Below, in pieces: positions 9,484-21,409 of a stretch of 64,000 nt of DNA; the stretch's first letter is position 1; every line of letters begins with the position of its first letter. The position numbers and the translations under genes were made by a program. This DNA is from G032773895 sp965248935 (lineage in GTDB: Bacteria > Pseudomonadota > Gammaproteobacteria > Pseudomonadales > Cellvibrionaceae): NCBI GenBank assembly GCA_965248935.1, contig OZ252214.1:3720001-3784000 (forward strand), in the 5' to 3' direction. The notes under the pieces were generated by a model, which did no database searches, was not told the DNA's origin, and worked only from the letters and a program-made list of their open reading frames with translations.

Positions 9484-11631
9484 ATGCCAATCTCTGTTAG
9501 AGCGATTAATTCTTACCCCCTATATTGGGCAGAATGCTATGGAACAGCACCTTTCTTGCCGCGTAGCCGCGCTGAGATGGACGAACTCGGCTGGGATAGC
9601 TGCGATATTATTATCGTTACAGGTGACGCCTACGTAGACCACCCCAGTTTTGGTATGGCAGTGATGGGGCGAGTACTGGAATCCCAGGGCTTTCGTGTGG
9701 GGATTATCGACCAGCCGGAGTGGACCAGCGACGAACCTTTTAAAGCTCTCGGCAAGCCAAACCTCTATTTTGGCGTGACAGCAGGCAATATGGACTCGAT
9801 GATTAACCGCTATACGGCGGACTTGAAAACTCGCAGCGATGATGCCTATACCCCCGGTGGCTTGGCCGGAAAGCGTCCAAATCGATCCGTGATTGTTTAT
9901 AGCCAAAGGTGTCGTCAAGCCTTTAAAGGTGTGCCCATTGTGATCGGTGGTATTGAGGCTAGTTTGCGGAGAATTGCCCAGTACGACTATTGGAGCGATG
10001 AAGTTAGGCGTTCGGTTTTAATTGATTCGGGTGCTGATATCCTACTGTATGGTAACGCTGAACGGGCCATTGTCGATTTAAGCCATCGTTTAGCAGCAGG
10101 TGAGGATATTCAGTCCATCACCGATTTACGTGGCACTACAGTGATCCTTGATCATGTGCCCGGTGGGTTTACGGAGCTGGACTCCTCACGTATTGATTGG
10201 CCGGGTCGGTTAGATGCTATCCCCAGTCCTTACGAATATATTCCCGAAACAAATGAATCTAAGGCGGTTTCAGAAAATGACGTTCAGCCAATTCGCGTAG
10301 TGCCTTTGCCTCTACGTCGCCAGGAAAAAAACTTAAAATTAGAAACTACCTGTATTCGAGTGCCATCATTTGAAAAAATATCAAAAGATGCTGTACTTTA
10401 CGCCCATACCTCTCGGGTTTTACACCAAGAATCAAACCCACATAACGCACGTACTCTTGTGCAAAAACATGGCAATAAAGAAATTTGGGTTAATCCCCCG
10501 CCCATTCCATTAGAAATGGAAGAAATGGATTTTGTTTTTGGATTGCCCTATCAGCGTATACCTCATCCAGAATATACGGGGCAAAAAATTCCAGCTTACG
10601 ATATGATCAAAACTTCCGTAAACATTATGCGAGGGTGTTTTGGTGGCTGCACCTTTTGCTCGATTACAGAACATGAAGGCCGAGTGATTCAGAGCCGTTC
10701 TGAAGAATCCATCCTAAACGAAATTGAAGAAATTAAAGAAAAAGTACCGGGTTTTACGGGCACCATCTCTGATTTAGGTGGGCCAACATCGAATATGTAC
10801 CGTTTGAATTGTAAAGACGATGACATTCAAGCATCCTGCCGAAAACTGAGTTGTATCTACCCAGAAATTTGTAAAAACTTAATTACCGATCACAAACATA
10901 CCACTCAACTTTATCGAAAAACCCGGTCAATTGATGGCGTGAAAACCGTTGCGATTGCATCAGGGTTAAGATATGACCTAGCGGTAGAAGACCCCGAATA
11001 CGTAAAAGAACTAGTGACTTATCATGTGGGTGGTTATTTAAAAATCGCCCCAGAGCACAGCGAGCAAAATACGCTTAGCATGATGATGAAACCGGGGATG
11101 GGCTCCTATGAGCGTTTTGAAAAAATGTTCTATAAATATTCAAAGCAGGCGGGTAAAAAACAGTATTTGATTCCCTATTTTATTGCCGCCCACCCTGGAT
11201 GTGAGGATGAGGATATGGTGAATTTGGCTCTGTGGCTGAAAAAGCACAATTTTAAAGTGGATCAGGTTCAAACTTTCTATCCGTCTCCCATGGCTCTAGC
11301 GACAGCCATGTATCACTCCGATAGAAACCCTTTAAAACACATTACCTATAAATCTAAAAAAGTCTCCACGTCAAAAACGTTGGAGCAACGCAGAACGCAA
11401 AAAGCATTTTTGCGATTCCATGCGCCGGATAGTTGGAATCTTGTGCGTAAAGCGTTGCGCGATATGGGACGCGAAGACCTTATTGGTGATGGCGATAAAC
11501 ATCTTGTTCCCGGAGAGCATCAGGAGCATAAGTTCAAAGGGCAGCGCAATAACGGTCACCTTGCACGTGGAGATAAGCGTGTTCATGCATTACCAAGATC
11601 GTCAAGAAATAAGGTGAGGCGTAAGCGTTAA
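9484..11631 (+). CDS. ygiQ: YgiQ family radical SAM protein
   Basis: Large (715 residue) radical SAM protein of the UPF0313 family. The N-terminal block with AECYGTAPFLPRSRAEMDELGWD and the central cluster motif CFGGCTFCSITEHEGR are characteristic. The physiological reaction is not established to my knowledge. The C-terminus is basic (ending in RSSRNKVRRKR), as in relatives. It is transcribed away from cysE. Its last 30 bases overlap the end of the opposite-strand hydrolase gene. Confidence 0.9.
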   Translation: MPISVRAINSYPLYWAECYGTAPFLPRSRAEMDELGWDSCDIIIVTGDAYVDHPSFGMAVMGRVLESQGFRVGIIDQPEWTSDEPFKALGKPNLYFGVTAGNMDSMINRYTADLKTRSDDAYTPGGLAGKRPNRSVIVYSQRCRQAFKGVPIVIGGIEASLRRIAQYDYWSDEVRRSVLIDSGADILLYGNAERAIVDLSHRLAAGEDIQSITDLRGTTVILDHVPGGFTELDSSRIDWPGRLDAIPSPYEYIPETNESKAVSENDVQPIRVVPLPLRRQEKNLKLETTCIRVPSFEKISKDAVLYAHTSRVLHQESNPHNARTLVQKHGNKEIWVNPPPIPLEMEEMDFVFGLPYQRIPHPEYTGQKIPAYDMIKTSVNIMRGCFGGCTFCSITEHEGRVIQSRSEESILNEIEEIKEKVPGFTGTISDLGGPTSNMYRLNCKDDDIQASCRKLSCIYPEICKNLITDHKHTTQLYRKTRSIDGVKTVAIASGLRYDLAVEDPEYVKELVTYHVGGYLKIAPEHSEQNTLSMMMKPGMGSYERFEKMFYKYSKQAGKKQYLIPYFIAAHPGCEDEDMVNLALWLKKHNFKVDQVQTFYPSPMALATAMYHSDRNPLKHITYKSKKVSTSKTLEQRRTQKAFLRFHAPDSWNLVRKALRDMGREDLIGDGDKHLVPGEHQEHKFKGQRNNGHLARGDKRVHALPRSSRNKVRRKR

Positions 11632-12366
11632 CCGATTATAGAATTCTTTGATGAAGGCGGCGGATTGTTTGGGGTTACTCTGTAAAATAAAGTGGGTGCC
11701 AGACAGGCGCTTTATCGCTAAATCTTGAAATGCATTCTTGAATTCAATTGGTTTGTTCTTATTGACTAAGTAATCTGAATCGGGTTGTAAATACAGCGCC
11801 GGAATGTTAAAGCGGCTTAGCGATTTAATTCGCTTCTTCCCTAGTTTTCCCATTTCTTTAAGCCTGTATTTAAGCAGTTGTTCAGGCAATGTATCAATTA
11901 ATTTTTCGAACTCTTGAACCTGCTTTTTTGTAGCGCTAGAATCCAGTAAAAATTTCTTTATTAAGTAGGTGCTGCCAGGGATTTTAGTGCAAAAATGTAG
12001 GGGTAGGTGTTTGGCAAGATTGAGTAGCATTGTGTTTGGTTGAGAAAGAAACGAAGCGGCAAAGATAACTGCTTTCACATTGTGATCTTCCTTAGATAAT
12101 ATTTGTTCTGCTATAGGGCCAGAGAACGATTCTGCTAAAAGAATATAACCACTCTTGGGCAGTTTGGGCAGTATATTTTTGGTGAGATTGGCGTAGCTTT
12201 GATCTTGACTTGCTGGAAGAGGAATTACTTCGGCGTCGATATCGTGTAGATGTTCAATTAGTTGTCCAAATAGCATACCAGTACCATCCATGCCCGGTAT
12301 CAGAACTAATTTTAAGTCATCCCTACGGATAAAAAATTCCTCCCAAAATAGCCGTTCTTGAGGCAC
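11602..12366 (-). CDS. Alpha/beta-fold hydrolase of unknown substrate
   Basis: A 254-residue alpha/beta hydrolase. LVLIPGMDGTG near the N-terminus forms the oxyanion-hole region. The nucleophile elbow reads AESFSGP, a variant of GxSxG with Ala in the first position. The terminal histidine is probably in GTHFIL. The GTG at 12366 lies inside the end of anmK (44-base overlap). It is the only upstream start in the open frame, and GAAG lies a few bases before it. The overlap suggests translational coupling to anmK. The substrate is unknown, possibly a small ester. Confidence 0.7.
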   Translation of the reverse strand: MPQERLFWEEFFIRRDDLKLVLIPGMDGTGMLFGQLIEHLHDIDAEVIPLPASQDQSYANLTKNILPKLPKSGYILLAESFSGPIAEQILSKEDHNVKAVIFAASFLSQPNTMLLNLAKHLPLHFCTKIPGSTYLIKKFLLDSSATKKQVQEFEKLIDTLPEQLLKYRLKEMGKLGKKRIKSLSRFNIPALYLQPDSDYLVNKNKPIEFKNAFQDLAIKRLSGTHFILQSNPKQSAAFIKEFYNRLTLTPHLIS

Positions 12367-13477
12367 CTGTCACTTCAGGTAAATTACTTGTGTGTCGTTC
12401 CATTGTTTGTTTTGCGAACCACGCAAATGCACAAGCTTCGACCCAGTCAGGATGTACGCCTAGCTCTTCTGTGGTGCCTAGTTTTTTATCGGGAAGGTTC
12501 GCTCGAATTCTTTCCATTAGATAAAGGTTGTGGACGCCGCCGCCACATATATAGATTTCTTTACTGTTATCGCAATACTTTTTTAAGGCGTCAGAAATTG
12601 TTGTTGCAGTGAGTTCGGCTAATGTTGTTTGTACGTCTATAGGGGCAATTGAGTCGTCAGTTGCCAGTAAAGCTAGTTGTTCTTCTAGCCAGTTACTATT
12701 AAAATCTTCTCTGCCTGTGCTTTTTGGGTAGTGGAGTTCGAAATAGGGGTGAGAGTTCATTTTGTTCAAAAATAAGTGGTTGACTGTTCCTTTTGATGCC
12801 CATTTACCGCCCGCATCATAAGGTTGATTTTCGCAGCGGTTAATCCAGTGATCAAGCAAAACGTTACCCGGCCCGGTATCGAAGCCAAATACGCTTTTTT
12901 CGCTAGTGTTTCTTTCTGAAGGTAAAAAAGTAATATTGGCCATACCGCCAATATTAATGATGCATCGGTCATTTTCTGTATCACGAAATACATTAGCGTG
13001 AAGTGCGGGAGTGAGAGGTGCCCCCTGCCCGTTGAGTGCAATATCTTTGTTTCTAAAGTCCGCTACGGTGGTTATACCTGTATTTGCAGCTATGGTACTG
13101 GGGTCGCCAATTTGTAAGCTAAACCCATGTTCTTCATTCACTCCATTTGGATGATGGCGAATAGTTTGGCCGTGGCTTCCTATTGCTTTTACTCTTGCAG
13201 GGCTTATATTTGCCTTTGTTAATAATTCTTTAGTCGCGTCAGAAAATAATATTCCCAATGCTCGGTTTAAGTTGCCAAATTTCTCTATTTCGTTTGTGCT
13301 GGGGGTGCAAAGCTCAATAATTTTCTTGCGAACATCAGGTGGGATTGCATGTTCGTGAGTCGCAATAAGTACTGGTGAAGGTAGAGAGTAATCTATAAGT
13401 GCTGCGTCAATAGAATTGACGCTGGTGCCAGACATTAGGCCAATATAGAGTTGGTTTTTTGATACAGTATCTTTCAT
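12323..13477 (-). CDS. anmK: Anhydro-N-acetylmuramic acid kinase AnmK
   Basis: Phosphorylates and opens 1,6-anhydro-MurNAc in peptidoglycan recycling. The start of the family (YIGLMSGTSVNSIDAAL) is clear, followed by GSHGQTIRHHP, the FGFDTGPGN motif and GGGVHN. The frame is open 74 codons further upstream into the preceding gene. The ATG at 13477 has AAGGGA directly upstream and gives 384 residues, close to the family length. It lies 40 bases after the M23 peptidase gene on the same strand, so the two probably form a cell-wall operon. Confidence 0.94.
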   Translation of the reverse strand: MKDTVSKNQLYIGLMSGTSVNSIDAALIDYSLPSPVLIATHEHAIPPDVRKKIIELCTPSTNEIEKFGNLNRALGILFSDATKELLTKANISPARVKAIGSHGQTIRHHPNGVNEEHGFSLQIGDPSTIAANTGITTVADFRNKDIALNGQGAPLTPALHANVFRDTENDRCIINIGGMANITFLPSERNTSEKSVFGFDTGPGNVLLDHWINRCENQPYDAGGKWASKGTVNHLFLNKMNSHPYFELHYPKSTGREDFNSNWLEEQLALLATDDSIAPIDVQTTLAELTATTISDALKKYCDNSKEIYICGGGVHNLYLMERIRANLPDKKLGTTEELGVHPDWVEACAFAWFAKQTMERHTSNLPEVTGASRTAILGGIFYP

Positions 13478-13517
13478 CTTCCCTTTTGCGGCGAGGCTGG
13501 TAATTGAAGCGACATCA

Positions 13518-14909
13518 TTATAGTGAATTATTGAGGTTATTTTTATTGGCAAAAGCCAGTTTGGTAGAAGCTGTTGTTGGAGCGAGTTCTGCCAGCAGAG
13601 GCTGAGTTTGTGTTTTAAAGAGTGCCAGTTCCGATTGATTAACTGATTTGGCTTTAGGTAGTTTTTTAACAATGGTTCTAGGGTTCCTGTGAACCCCATC
13701 TATGAGGAATTCATAGTGAAGGTGAGGCGCAGTGGAGTACCCGGTCGAACCCACTGAGCCAATACGCTGACCTTGCTTGACACGCTGGCCATGTTTTACA
13801 AATCGTTTATGCAAATGCAGGTATTTGGTTTGAATGTTATTGCCATGTTGGATAACAACATACTTTCCATTCGCTTTAGTGTAGCTGGAGGCAATGACTC
13901 GACCATTGCCCGAGGACCATACTGGGGTGCCTCTTGCCGCAGCATAATCGGTTCCCCTATGTGGTTTAACCTTTTTAGAAATGGGATGTAGGCGGCGGGG
14001 GTTAAAATTAGAGCTAATACGGCGAAAGTCCAGTGGTGCCATTAAGAAGGCTTTGCGCATACTGTTGCCCTCTGGGGTGAAGTAGTTAGTTTCACCTGAT
14101 GTGTTGACGTACCTTACCGCTCGGTATTCTCTGCCTTGATTGATAAATTCAGCCGCAAGAATATTACCGTTGCTGATTTTTTCGCCATCCAGGAAGGCTT
14201 CCTCGTAAAGAATTTTAAAGCTGTCTCCTTTGCGAATATCCAGAGCAAAATCGATGTCCCAACCGAAAATCCCAGCTAACTCCATTACGAGCTTGTCATC
14301 TAGGTTGGATTTTCTTCCCGCTGCGAAAAGTGAGCTGTCTATGGTTGCGGAGCGCAAAGTCTTTTTAACGTCTGGTTTCCTAACCGATTCGGAATATTCG
14401 AACTTCTCATCCACACGCTTGAAGCTAAAGCTGTTTAGCTTGTTTTGGGTATAGTTCAGAGCGTAGAGTTGCTTGTCGCTTGTTGTCGCAAACTCTAGCC
14501 TGTGTCCAGGGTAAAGTTGTGCGAGCTTCTTGGCTTGTTTGCTCCCATTGACCAACTCCATCATTTGCTTGTCGTTTAGGCCCGCTCGTGCAAATATTTT
14601 TGACAGGTTGTCGCCGGCTTTTACGGTAATGGTATTCTTCATTAGGTTTGGGGTATCGATGAGTGCTTGCTCAATTTCTTGGGTAAAGTCTTCTTGGCGG
14701 CTAGGTAGGGAGGTTTTCGAAGGTAAGGTAATGGATTGAACCTGCCTTGTTGCAGAGGCATCTTTGGACGGCAGCATAGATACCACACCCAAACAGACAG
14801 AAAGCACCGTTGCAGCGGCCAAATGCCCGTGTGGCACTTGCTTCACTTTATTGAGAGCCGAAATTTTTCTAAATTTTTCAATAACTTTCATTGAATATCT
14901 CAAGGACAT
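13518..14909 (-). CDS. M23 family murein endopeptidase (MepM-like)
   Basis: Membrane-anchored zinc peptidase that cleaves peptidoglycan cross-links. One transmembrane or signal segment lies near the N-terminus (AAATVLSVCLGVVSML). A LysM/OapA-like segment follows (TVKAGDNLSKIFARAG). The C-terminal M23 domain has HRGTDYAA and HLHYEF. The start may be ATG 14909 or ATG 14891; neither has a strong binding site. It is divergent from tyrS and upstream of anmK, the same order as in Pseudomonas. The tail after the M23 domain is rich in Ala, Thr and Asn and probably disordered. Confidence 0.88.
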   Translation of the reverse strand: MSLRYSMKVIEKFRKISALNKVKQVPHGHLAAATVLSVCLGVVSMLPSKDASATRQVQSITLPSKTSLPSRQEDFTQEIEQALIDTPNLMKNTITVKAGDNLSKIFARAGLNDKQMMELVNGSKQAKKLAQLYPGHRLEFATTSDKQLYALNYTQNKLNSFSFKRVDEKFEYSESVRKPDVKKTLRSATIDSSLFAAGRKSNLDDKLVMELAGIFGWDIDFALDIRKGDSFKILYEEAFLDGEKISNGNILAAEFINQGREYRAVRYVNTSGETNYFTPEGNSMRKAFLMAPLDFRRISSNFNPRRLHPISKKVKPHRGTDYAAARGTPVWSSGNGRVIASSYTKANGKYVVIQHGNNIQTKYLHLHKRFVKHGQRVKQGQRIGSVGSTGYSTAPHLHYEFLIDGVHRNPRTIVKKLPKAKSVNQSELALFKTQTQPLLAELAPTTASTKLAFANKNNLNNSL

Positions 14910-15113
14910 ACTAAATAACAAACGTAACTTATAAATTTATATCAAAAAAATGGCCGAATATCACCCAAAACACCAACTAATTATCGGTTTTTTGGAAAAA
15001 AACAGGAAGAAGTTTGTTTTTTCGGGTTGATTCGGTATCTTTGTCAGCCTTTCCGCAGGTGCAGCGGTATTTTCTTTTTGCATGTACATTGATTTAATTG
15101 AGGTTGTCAAAAA

Positions 15114-16427
15114 ATGACAGACGTGGATTCTGGCTTGCTTGCAGATCTTCAAGCGCGTGGGTTAGTGGCTCAAACAACAGGTGATGATACCTTTGAAGCC
15201 TATCTGGCTGGAGGGTCAAGAACCCTGTATTGTGGCTTTGACCCCACTGCCGATAGTCTTCATATTGGCAGCCTTGTGCCTCTACTGACTCTCAAACGCT
15301 TCCAGGATGCGGGTCATAAGCCGCTGGCTTTGGTTGGCGGAGCCACGGGGCTTATTGGAGACCCGAGCTTCAAAGCTCAAGAGAGAAAGCTGAATACACC
15401 CGATGTGGTTGCATCTTGGGTCGATAAGTTAAAGGCCCAGGTCTCGCGCTTTATCGATTTTGACTGTGGAGACCACTCTGCTGAGGTGGTGAATAATCTA
15501 GATTGGGTGGGAAAGGTAAACGTATTGGATTTCCTGCGCGATGTAGGGAAGCACTTCTCAATCAATAGCATGATTCAAAAGGAATCTGTTAAGCAGCGAA
15601 TTGATCGTGACGGGGAGGGTATCTCGTTTACAGAATTCACCTATATGATTCTTCAGTCCTATGACTTTGCTGAGCTATACCAGCACCATAACTGCACCCT
15701 GCAAATTGGCGGCTCTGATCAGTGGGGGAATATCACTGGCGGCATTGATTTAGCACGTAGAATGTATGGAGGGCAAACCTATGGGTTAACTATGCCTCTT
15801 GTTACCAAAGCTGATGGGACTAAATTTGGTAAGACTGAATCTGGCACTATTTGGCTAGACTCGTCGAAAACCTCCCCCTACGCCTTTTACCAGTTCTGGT
15901 TAAATTCAGCCGATACTGATGTGTATAAATTCCTACGTTATTTCACCTTCCTTCCTGTAGCGCAAATCGCCGAGATTGAAGAGGAAGATAGGCAAGCTCA
16001 AGGTCGTCCGCAGGGGCAGTCTATATTAGCGGAAGAGGTGACTAGGCTTATTCATGGTAATGAGGGGCTAGAAGCTGCGAAGAGAATCACGGAGGCGTTG
16101 TTTACGGGAGGTATCAATGCTCTTAGTGAGTCTGACCTTGAGCAAATTAAGCAGGATGGTTTGCCATCCACGACCTTTATGCGATCAGACTTAGACTCAG
16201 ATATACCGCTTACAACGTTGCTCGTAGAAAGCGGGGTCGCTAAAAATGGCAAACAGGTTAAAGATGCGCTTGGTCGTGGTGCAATTTTGTTCAATGGTGT
16301 GGCGAAATCAATGGACGATAATATGAAGGTGCCAGAATGCTTTGGCGAAGGAAGCGCTCTTTATGGCCGTTATTTTGTTTGTAAATTGGGTAAGAAAAGC
16401 TACCATTTGTTTGACATTAAGCCATAA
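15114..16427 (+). CDS. tyrS: Tyrosyl-tRNA synthetase
   Basis: Class I synthetase charging tRNA-Tyr. HIGS (residues 50-53) and the KMSKS-equivalent KFGKT are present. The QIGGSDQWGNI tyrosine-binding block is intact. A C-terminal S4-like RNA-binding region includes GVAKNGKQVKDALGRGAILFNG. At 437 residues it is the longer TyrS form. In Pseudomonas this gene directly precedes an rRNA operon. Here a chemoreceptor gene lies in between. Confidence 0.96.
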   Translation: MTDVDSGLLADLQARGLVAQTTGDDTFEAYLAGGSRTLYCGFDPTADSLHIGSLVPLLTLKRFQDAGHKPLALVGGATGLIGDPSFKAQERKLNTPDVVASWVDKLKAQVSRFIDFDCGDHSAEVVNNLDWVGKVNVLDFLRDVGKHFSINSMIQKESVKQRIDRDGEGISFTEFTYMILQSYDFAELYQHHNCTLQIGGSDQWGNITGGIDLARRMYGGQTYGLTMPLVTKADGTKFGKTESGTIWLDSSKTSPYAFYQFWLNSADTDVYKFLRYFTFLPVAQIAEIEEEDRQAQGRPQGQSILAEEVTRLIHGNEGLEAAKRITEALFTGGINALSESDLEQIKQDGLPSTTFMRSDLDSDIPLTTLLVESGVAKNGKQVKDALGRGAILFNGVAKSMDDNMKVPECFGEGSALYGRYFVCKLGKKSYHLFDIKP

Positions 16428-16645
16428 AGATAAATTTAGATAGTGGCACTATAAATAATGACACTACTACAAATAATGGAATGATCATTTGTGGTGAGTC
16501 GCCTTTTACGCTTCTTTTATTTTGCAATACGATAAGGCAAGCCGCGACTTCGATGCTTATTTCCACTATCTGCTATTTCCTTAGTTAAACAGCATTTTTG
16601 TCTCTAGGCGGGCACATTTTTTAATGTGATAGGCATTAATCAATA

Positions 16646-18973
16646 TTAAGCTCGCAAACCTTCCAGCATTGTTTGAATCTTATTGGCCAATTCCGATAAA
16701 GAAACACTGGATTTTGCGACCTGTTCTGCGCTTTCGCTATTTTTTTCAGATGTGTAGGTTATTTCCAAGATATTGTTATTTATTTCATTTGTTGTATAAC
16801 TCTGCTCTTCGGCTGCGCTGGCGATTTGCGTTGTGATTTCACTGATACCGCCAATGGACTTGGCAATAGTTTCAAACGACTCTTTAGCCAGTAGTGTTTT
16901 ACTGACTCCCTCATTTGAACGCTGCTGACTTCTTTCCATAGCACTCACAGCGTTTTGGGTACCGCTTTGTAAGCGATTAATAATGGTTTGTATTTGTTGT
17001 GTAGAGTCCTGTGTGCGTTTTGCCAATGTGCGAACTTCATCGGCTACTACGGCGAAGCCTCTGCCCGATTCACCCGCTCTAGCCGCTTCAATCGCTGCAT
17101 TGAGAGCAAGCAGATTGGTTTGTTCTGCAATGCCTTCAATTACTGTTAACATTCCGCCAATTTCCTCACTATCTTTGTGAAGATTTTCGATAACACCGGA
17201 GGCATTTTTTATTTCATTTGCCAGAGCTTCAATTGCTGAACGGCAATCATTAATAACTTCTTGGCCGTTTTGTGTTATATCCAAAGTATGGTTTGCCTGT
17301 ATTGCGGTTTCTTGCACGTTCTTGGCAACTTCTTCTACTGTGACCGTCATTTCCGTAATGGCCGTTGCCATTTTTTCTGTTTGCATATGTTGGTCATCTA
17401 AAACACGTTTCGTATTTGTTGCAACCTCTTGCATTGACTGTGATGAGTCAGTAAGTTCATGAACAGAATTGTTAAGGTTGATAACCAGCTCTTGCAGGTT
17501 GCCAATAAACACATTAAACCAGTGCGCCAAAGAATGTATCTCGTCTTTAGTTTTTAACTGAATTCGTTGTGTTAAATCGCCATCCCCCTCTGCAATATCT
17601 TTTACCATATAGACTAGTTTATTAATTGGTTGGGTAATGTTGATGGCCATTAGCCTGCCGAGAAAACCACCCACAATAAGAGCAAGTATAATCGTGCCAA
17701 TAGTTGTTTTTACTATATCGCTTTTTAGGTTAGAAACAGTTTGGAAAGCTTCTTCTTCATCAATTTCACTCATGATTACCCAATCTAATCCGTCAATTCT
17801 TAAGGGCTTATATGAGGAGAGTACTTTAATATTGCGGTAATCAGAAAATATACCAAAACCCCCTTGTTTATTTAAGGCGGCCTTAGTGCCGAGTGTTTTT
17901 ATTGGTTGCAAGCCAATGTTAGTATTTTTTTTGTCGATGTTTGAAATAAGGCTTGCATCAAGCCCTATCTCTTTCATAAGTTGGAGGTAGCCTGTTTTGT
18001 TTTCAACTAAAAAGCGGCTTGTGCTGCGCATGTTAAAATCTGGGCCAATAAGATAGGTTTCTCCTGATTTACCTAAACCAGAACGCTCCCAATGCTCATC
18101 ATGTGTCATGATGGAATTAATTCGGCTAATAGGCATTTGAAATATTAATATTCCTAATTTTTCATCGCCGTCAAAAATAGGTGAGGCGATAAATGCAGCG
18201 GGTACTTCATAAGAGGGGGTATAGGGTGCAAAATCTGTGAGTACAACTTTCTCTGCTTTTTGCAAATTGTTTGCTTTTTGAAATGCTTCACCAATGCCAC
18301 TGTTAGCATAGGGGCCATCTATCAATGACGTACTATAGTCAAGCTCTTTGAAAACAGAGTAAATGATATCTCCTGTTTCACTGTCTACCAAAAAAATATC
18401 GTAATAATCAAATCGTTTCAGATAATCACGTATATGTTTATGGTAAAAGCTGTGATGTTTACTATAGTCACTGCCATCTTTTGCTTGGTTTAATGCGTCT
18501 TTTTCTCCTAGTGGGTGTCGGTTAGCGCTGATATATTGGTACTGAAGAGCTATTGAATCTGCGTCGAGACTGCTTGTTAATGACTTTATATCTAAAGAAG
18601 AATCCAGATTCTTTTCTCGGTAAAGGCGTGCAAACTCCTCGCGGTAATAGCGTTCAACACTTGATTGTTGTTGTGTAGTGGTTACAGATATTTGGGTTTT
18701 TGCACGTGAGAAGCTGCCTTTGAACTCTCTCATTGCATCAATAATCATGCGGTCATTAGAGAAAGTCTGAACTTGAGCACGAATTGTGTCAAAGTAGCCC
18801 TCTATATTGCTTGCGGTTGTATCCCGAATAGAGGTAAGTTGTCGTTTTGCTTGTTCTTCTAGGGCTTGCTTTCCTGAGTTAGTTGCTACAGTGCCTACGA
18901 TTAAGCAGCCAACTAAAACAGGTAAAAATGCTAGACACAATGCACTCAGTGTTAGTTTTGATTTAATATTCAA
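16646..18973 (-). CDS. Methyl-accepting chemotaxis protein
   Basis: A 775-residue chemoreceptor. The first transmembrane helix is at about 10-30, followed by a long periplasmic sensor (about 35-410) of probable double-Cache type. A second membrane helix (TTIGTIILALIVGGFLG) leads into a HAMP segment and a cytoplasmic signalling coil. The hairpin tip EQTNLLALNAAIEAARAGE is intact, so it can couple to CheA/CheW. No pentapeptide CheR tether is seen at the C-terminus. The start is TTG with AAGG eight bases upstream. The ligand cannot be told from sequence. No other chemotaxis gene lies in the window. Confidence 0.92.
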   Translation of the reverse strand: MNIKSKLTLSALCLAFLPVLVGCLIVGTVATNSGKQALEEQAKRQLTSIRDTTASNIEGYFDTIRAQVQTFSNDRMIIDAMREFKGSFSRAKTQISVTTTQQQSSVERYYREEFARLYREKNLDSSLDIKSLTSSLDADSIALQYQYISANRHPLGEKDALNQAKDGSDYSKHHSFYHKHIRDYLKRFDYYDIFLVDSETGDIIYSVFKELDYSTSLIDGPYANSGIGEAFQKANNLQKAEKVVLTDFAPYTPSYEVPAAFIASPIFDGDEKLGILIFQMPISRINSIMTHDEHWERSGLGKSGETYLIGPDFNMRSTSRFLVENKTGYLQLMKEIGLDASLISNIDKKNTNIGLQPIKTLGTKAALNKQGGFGIFSDYRNIKVLSSYKPLRIDGLDWVIMSEIDEEEAFQTVSNLKSDIVKTTIGTIILALIVGGFLGRLMAINITQPINKLVYMVKDIAEGDGDLTQRIQLKTKDEIHSLAHWFNVFIGNLQELVINLNNSVHELTDSSQSMQEVATNTKRVLDDQHMQTEKMATAITEMTVTVEEVAKNVQETAIQANHTLDITQNGQEVINDCRSAIEALANEIKNASGVIENLHKDSEEIGGMLTVIEGIAEQTNLLALNAAIEAARAGESGRGFAVVADEVRTLAKRTQDSTQQIQTIINRLQSGTQNAVSAMERSQQRSNEGVSKTLLAKESFETIAKSIGGISEITTQIASAAEEQSYTTNEINNNILEITYTSEKNSESAEQVAKSSVSLSELANKIQTMLEGLRA

Positions 18974-19377
18974 TCCAGTTGCCTTGTTGTGTTTTTAATT
19001 CATAGGCGAAGCTCAGGACTACTAGATAGCCTCTGAATTAGCCTGGAGGCCATTAAAGGCGTGGTCTGAAACACACATTTACATCGTCAAACTTTTGTTA
19101 AGGGTTCTCTGTCCGTTTAACGGCAAAACTTGCTTCACCTAAAGTGTCTATTTGCTGGGGTAACCGCAGGCTTCACGTTACGCAGAGGCGTAACTGAACT
19201 AAGCAGGGATTGCTTGATTCTATGCCATATGTTTTCAACTACATTATTGTGTTTTAATATAGTTTACGATGCAGTGGTTTGCTGAGATATTTGGCTTCGT
19301 GGGACTAGCCTAATTACTCGATTTGATCCGCTTTCCCTTAGTAAAGAAAAAAATAGTGATTATTTCTGTTATAGCTA

Positions 19378-19405
19378 TTGCGCGGTTCTGCTTAATGCGT
19401 ATAAT
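19378..19405 (+). promoter_or_regulatory. rRNA P1-type promoter of 16S
   Basis: TTGCGC (19378-19383), a 16-base spacer and TATAAT (19400-19405), followed by the GC-rich discriminator GCGCACCCTC. The -10 and discriminator closely resemble E. coli rrn P1. A/T-rich sequence directly upstream (19341-19375) could serve as an UP element. Stringent and growth-rate control are expected from the discriminator. Confidence 0.88.
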
Positions 19406-19456
19406 GCGCACCCTCACTTAAGCCAAGCGCTTAGTGAAGTTCTTTAACAAGTTGAT

Positions 19457-19472
19457 CAAGCAATGCGTGTGG
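19457..19472 (+). other. 5' arm of the 16S precursor processing stem
   Basis: CAAGCAATGCGTGTGG at 19457-19472 is the exact reverse complement of CCACACGCATTGCTTG at 21226-21241, which lies just after 16S. This 16-base-pair stalk would be the RNase III site that releases pre-16S. The 3' arm is therefore still in place despite the foreign genes downstream. Confidence 0.88.
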
Positions 19473-19667
19473 GCGCTTGAGGGTTGGTGATGCGACAACT
19501 AACGAAGGCTGTTTATTTAGCTGGGTTTAGTAAAAAGTTAATCAGCAATCAAGTGACCTAACAATTCATTACGAAAAAGTAATCTTTTGATTAAGAAATT
19601 TGTTTAGCTGAGCATAAATTGGAAGTTGATATTCAGGTTGTATCGAATAGAAAGCTTCGACTCTTTT

Positions 19668-21199
<1,532 letters not shown>

Positions 21200-21409
21200 C
21201 CGACACGCACACCTCCCTTAAGTGTCCACACGCATTGCTTGCAACTTGTTATTTATCTTTTTGATTTCCTTAGTTTTTCTCGCGTCTATAAGCCAGTCTG
21301 GCTATCCTTACAACTAACTAGATCTAACTTTCGGTTGGGTGTGCAACCCAATAGGCTGTGCGTGTTTTCAATTGAGTGGTTAAAAAACCCCAAATTAAAT
21401 GGTCGTTGT

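Larger units (their letters stand above)
18974..19667. other. Intergenic region with rRNA promoter and 16S leader
   Basis: About 690 bases between the chemoreceptor start and 16S. The right half carries the rRNA promoter, a boxA-like element (GTTCTTTAAC, 19439-19448) and the 5' arm of the 16S processing stem. I see no gene in the left half. Confidence 0.8.

Noticed and set aside
21340..21365. GGTTG/CAACC hairpin after 16S as a terminator
   Set aside because: Five base pairs and no T tract. It would not terminate rRNA transcription.
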